Below, piece by piece: positions 32,106 through 33,505 of a stretch of DNA of 33,505 nt (its first letter is position 1; each line of letters starts with the position of its first letter). The DNA is from Paracoccaceae bacterium (lineage in GTDB: Bacteria; Pseudomonadota; Alphaproteobacteria; Rhodobacterales; Rhodobacteraceae): contig JAKITE010000017.1 of the NCBI GenBank assembly GCA_021648225.1, positions 1 to 33,505 of the forward strand, in the 5' to 3' direction. Both the position numbers and the translations under genes were made by a program. The notes below the pieces were generated by a model that saw only the letters and a list, made by a program, of their open reading frames with translations, did no database searches and had not been told where the DNA came from.

Positions 32106-32744
32106 TTACAAAATTCCGGAATTGAGCATTCTCTTCAGGCGTTTCTTTAAATCCCGTTGGCTAAACCCCGGTTCAATCTCGAAAAACCTGATCCCGGCCC
32201 GATTCAACGCTCCGATAATCGTCTGCGTGGAAAGGTCATCCGGTTTACGCTGGCTTTGCGTTGGTCCCTCACGGTAATACATCACCGCAAGAACCGGCAG
32301 ACCGTTGCTGTTTACAACCAGATAATCCATAGTTTCCAGCCTCATGCTTTGCTGTGTTCTTTCCTGTTCAACCGGATTGCTGCTTGTTTCCTGCTCCAGA
32401 AATTGGTCCATGGAAATGTGGATCAACACACTGAAGCTGGAGTTAACATCCCAGATCAGGTTTTCCAGCAATTCCAGAATTTGCAAGGATTTTGTGCTGA
32501 CAACCGGCTTTGCCTTGAATCTGGCACTCTCCGGAATGATAAATTTCTGCGCAACACTTCGCATGCTGGCATTGCGCGCAATATTTTCCTCGCGCCATTG
32601 CTGCTCCACTTTGGCACGGTTGCGGCTAAAGGCAAAGAAACTATACACCAGAATCAATCCGGCAATTACAACAATGGCAATTAAAACCGAAGACGGTAGA
32701 TCCGAGACCGTGCTGGGTGCTTCCGGTGCTGGAATAAATTCCAT
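32106..32744 (-). CDS. Membrane-anchored DUF2726-like protein
   Basis: A 212-residue protein with one membrane helix near the N-terminus (VLIAIVVIAGLILVYSFFAF) and a cytoplasmic rest. A basic, polar linker (FSRNRAKVEQQWREENIARN) precedes a domain resembling DUF2726. The MDYLVVNSNGLPVLAVMYY strand pair and IIGALNRAGIRFFEIEPGFSQRDLKKRL match the end of that nuclease-like fold. The usual acidic residue after the hydrophobic strand (IElD in the family) is replaced by MYY, so it may be catalytically dead. I use the second ATG, 32744, with GGGG 6 nt upstream; the ATG at 32750 has no space for a ribosome site. It is convergent with the MORN gene. Function unknown. Confidence 0.7.
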   Translation of the reverse strand: MEFIPAPEAPSTVSDLPSSVLIAIVVIAGLILVYSFFAFSRNRAKVEQQWREENIARNASMRSVAQKFIIPESARFKAKPVVSTKSLQILELLENLIWDVNSSFSVLIHISMDQFLEQETSSNPVEQERTQQSMRLETMDYLVVNSNGLPVLAVMYYREGPTQSQRKPDDLSTQTIIGALNRAGIRFFEIEPGFSQRDLKKRLKRMLNSGIL

Positions 32745-32858
32745 TGTCATCCCCTATTTGAAATCGTAAATCAAGCTACAGATTAACACTCAGTAAACCA
32801 TAATGGATTCCACGTCTATTTTTTTGTACTTTATGCTTTATCTAAGTTTTTTTCGGGC

Positions 32859-32864
32859 TATAGT
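32859..32864 (+). promoter_or_regulatory. -10 box of the leuA leader transcript
   Basis: TATAGT at 32859-32864 is a good -10. The expected start, 7-8 nt further on, is A32872, the first base of the leader peptide ATG, so the leader RNA may lack a 5' untranslated region. The -35 is weak (TTTATC at 32837-32842, 16-bp spacer). Confidence 0.45.
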
Positions 32865-32871
32865 GCCTGCC

Positions 32872-32934
32872 ATGTCTATGACCAAACACCCCTACCAAGC
32901 CTGCAGCTTGATCCTGCTCCTTAGTCGCCTCTGA
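32872..32934 (+). CDS. leuL: Leucine-rich leader peptide of leuA
   Basis: A 20-codon reading frame, MSMTKHPYQACSLILLLSRL then TGA, ending 78 nt before leuA. Five of its last eight sense codons are Leu (TTG, CTG, CTC, CTT, CTC), the pattern of a transcription- or translation-attenuation leader in which charged tRNA-Leu supply is sensed by ribosome stalling. No ribosome binding site precedes its ATG, which fits translation from a leaderless message. The stop codon lies within the first arm of the downstream hairpin. The gene is too short to be found by standard ORF callers. Confidence 0.78.
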   Translation: MSMTKHPYQACSLILLLSRL

Positions 32935-32997
32935 GCGTGCTGAGAACCGGCGCGCATGCTCAGAGGAGTAAACATCGCGCCGCCTGAAAATCTCAGC
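32928..32997 (+). promoter_or_regulatory. leuA attenuator-like alternative RNA hairpins
   Basis: Hairpin A: CCTCTGAGCGTGC (32928-32940) pairs with GCATGCTCAGAGG (32954-32966), 13 bp with one G-U and a 13-nt loop. Alternative B plus C: CGGCGCG (32948-32954) with CGCGCCG (32976-32982), and GCTGAGA (32939-32945) with TCTCAGC (32991-32997), each 7 perfect bp. A excludes B and C because they share bases. Arm A overlaps the last Leu codon and stop of the leader. No T-run follows, and the leuA ribosome site AAGGA (32999-33003) is right after C, so control may be by Rho or at translation rather than by an intrinsic terminator. Confidence 0.7.
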
Positions 32998-33012
32998 CAA
33001 GGACTTATAGAA

Positions 33013-33505
33013 ATGACCGAAATGAATAAAACGTCCGAACAGGACCAAGTGTTGATCTTTGACACAACCTTGCGCGATGGCGAACAAAGCCCCGGCGCCA
33101 CCATGACCCATGATGAAAAACTGGAAATCGCCGAATTGCTGGATGATATGGGGGTGGATATCATCGAGGCCGGTTTTCCCATCGCCTCCGAAGGCGATTT
33201 TAAGGCGGTTGCCGAAATTGCCAAGCGCAGCAAAGAAAGCGTGATTTGCGGGCTGTCGCGGGCCAAAGCCGGCGATATTGACCGCGCATGGGAGGCGGTG
33301 AAATTTGCCGGCCTGCCGCGTATCCATACCTTTATCGGCACCTCGCCTTTGCACCGCGATATTACCGAACTGACGCAAGATGCCATGTGTGATGTGATCC
33401 ATGAATCGGTCAGCCATGCGCGTAATCTTTGCGCGGATGTGCAATGGTCGCCAATGGATGCCACCCGCACCGAGGATGATTACCTGTGCAAAGTGGTTGA
33501 AATTG
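33013..33505 (+). CDS. leuA: 2-isopropylmalate synthase (3' end outside window)
   Basis: First committed step of leucine synthesis: acetyl-CoA plus 2-oxoisovalerate to 2-isopropylmalate. Only the first 164 codons are present. The DRE-TIM metallolyase motifs are clear: LIFDTTLRDGEQSPGATMTH (catalytic Arg and metal Asp), DIIEAGFPIASEGDF and RIHTFIGTSPLHR. The ATG at 33013 (MTEMNKTSEQ) follows AAGGA by 9 nt; a second ATG at 33022 lacks a ribosome site. It is preceded by a leucine leader peptide, consistent with control by leucyl-tRNA supply. The C-terminal allosteric domain lies beyond the window. Confidence 0.95.
   Translation, partial: MTEMNKTSEQDQVLIFDTTLRDGEQSPGATMTHDEKLEIAELLDDMGVDIIEAGFPIASEGDFKAVAEIAKRSKESVICGLSRAKAGDIDRAWEAVKFAGLPRIHTFIGTSPLHRDITELTQDAMCDVIHESVSHARNLCADVQWSPMDATRTEDDYLCKVVEI

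Noticed and set aside
32935..33012. An intrinsic terminator in the leuA leader.
   Set aside because: The hairpins are strong, but none is followed by a run of T's, so a classical transcription attenuator with terminator hairpin cannot be claimed.

Overview
The window looks like chromosomal DNA of a free-living alphaproteobacterium, most likely a Rhodobacterales member with moderate GC. The basis is gene content and order: the short prolyl-tRNA synthetase followed by the Lol transporter genes, the chain nadK - AI-2E permease - hda - ppk1 - ppx, hom - glpX - recJ, a GluRS with an ALSKR-type signature loop, and an RraB-like protein of the Rhodobacteraceae type. No insertion sequence, phage, integrase or CRISPR array is visible. 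Genes are tightly packed and no intergenic gap exceeds 300 bases.

Layout. 1-3517: the end of a HAD pyrimidine nucleotidase meets a leftward proS-lolC-lolD operon linked by 8-nt overlaps. 3518-3772: an intergenic stretch with a CtrA-like box, a candidate small RNA and a strong terminator. 3773-9916: a leftward operon, nadK - AI-2E permease - hda - ppk1 - ppx (NADP synthesis, replication control, polyphosphate turnover). 9917-12256: glyA and a CbbY-like HAD phosphatase, rightward. 12237-14699: phaC and a downstream TetR regulator with its own palindrome, leftward (polyhydroxyalkanoate storage). 14785-21670: a rightward run with a small lipoprotein, RraB-like protein, hom, a small secreted protein, glpX, a two-helix membrane protein, recJ, aroQ, tRNA-Glu(UUC) and a polytopic membrane protein.

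21675-25502: a leftward molybdo-hydroxylase operon (FAD subunit, 2Fe-2S subunit, molybdopterin subunit) ending in a MoaD/ThiS-like protein with a Gly-Gly tail. Diverging from it, 25780-27306 encodes two exported proteins, a rhodanese with extra cysteines and a LysM protein. 27316-30452: gltX and nadE, leftward. 30634-32070: a secreted MORN-repeat protein of 18 full repeats that looks like a duplicated 9-repeat block. 32106-32744: a membrane-anchored DUF2726-like protein. 32859-33505: leuA (cut by the window edge), preceded by a Leu-rich leader peptide and mutually exclusive RNA hairpins.

Most genes are housekeeping (translation, amino acids, NAD(P), polyphosphate, PHA). The points most worth a second look are the leuA leader, which may start at its own AUG, the duplicated MORN array, the molybdo-hydroxylase/MoaD-like operon diverging from the exported rhodanese/LysM pair, the candidate small RNA after ppx, and the 8-bp stem flanking tRNA-Glu.
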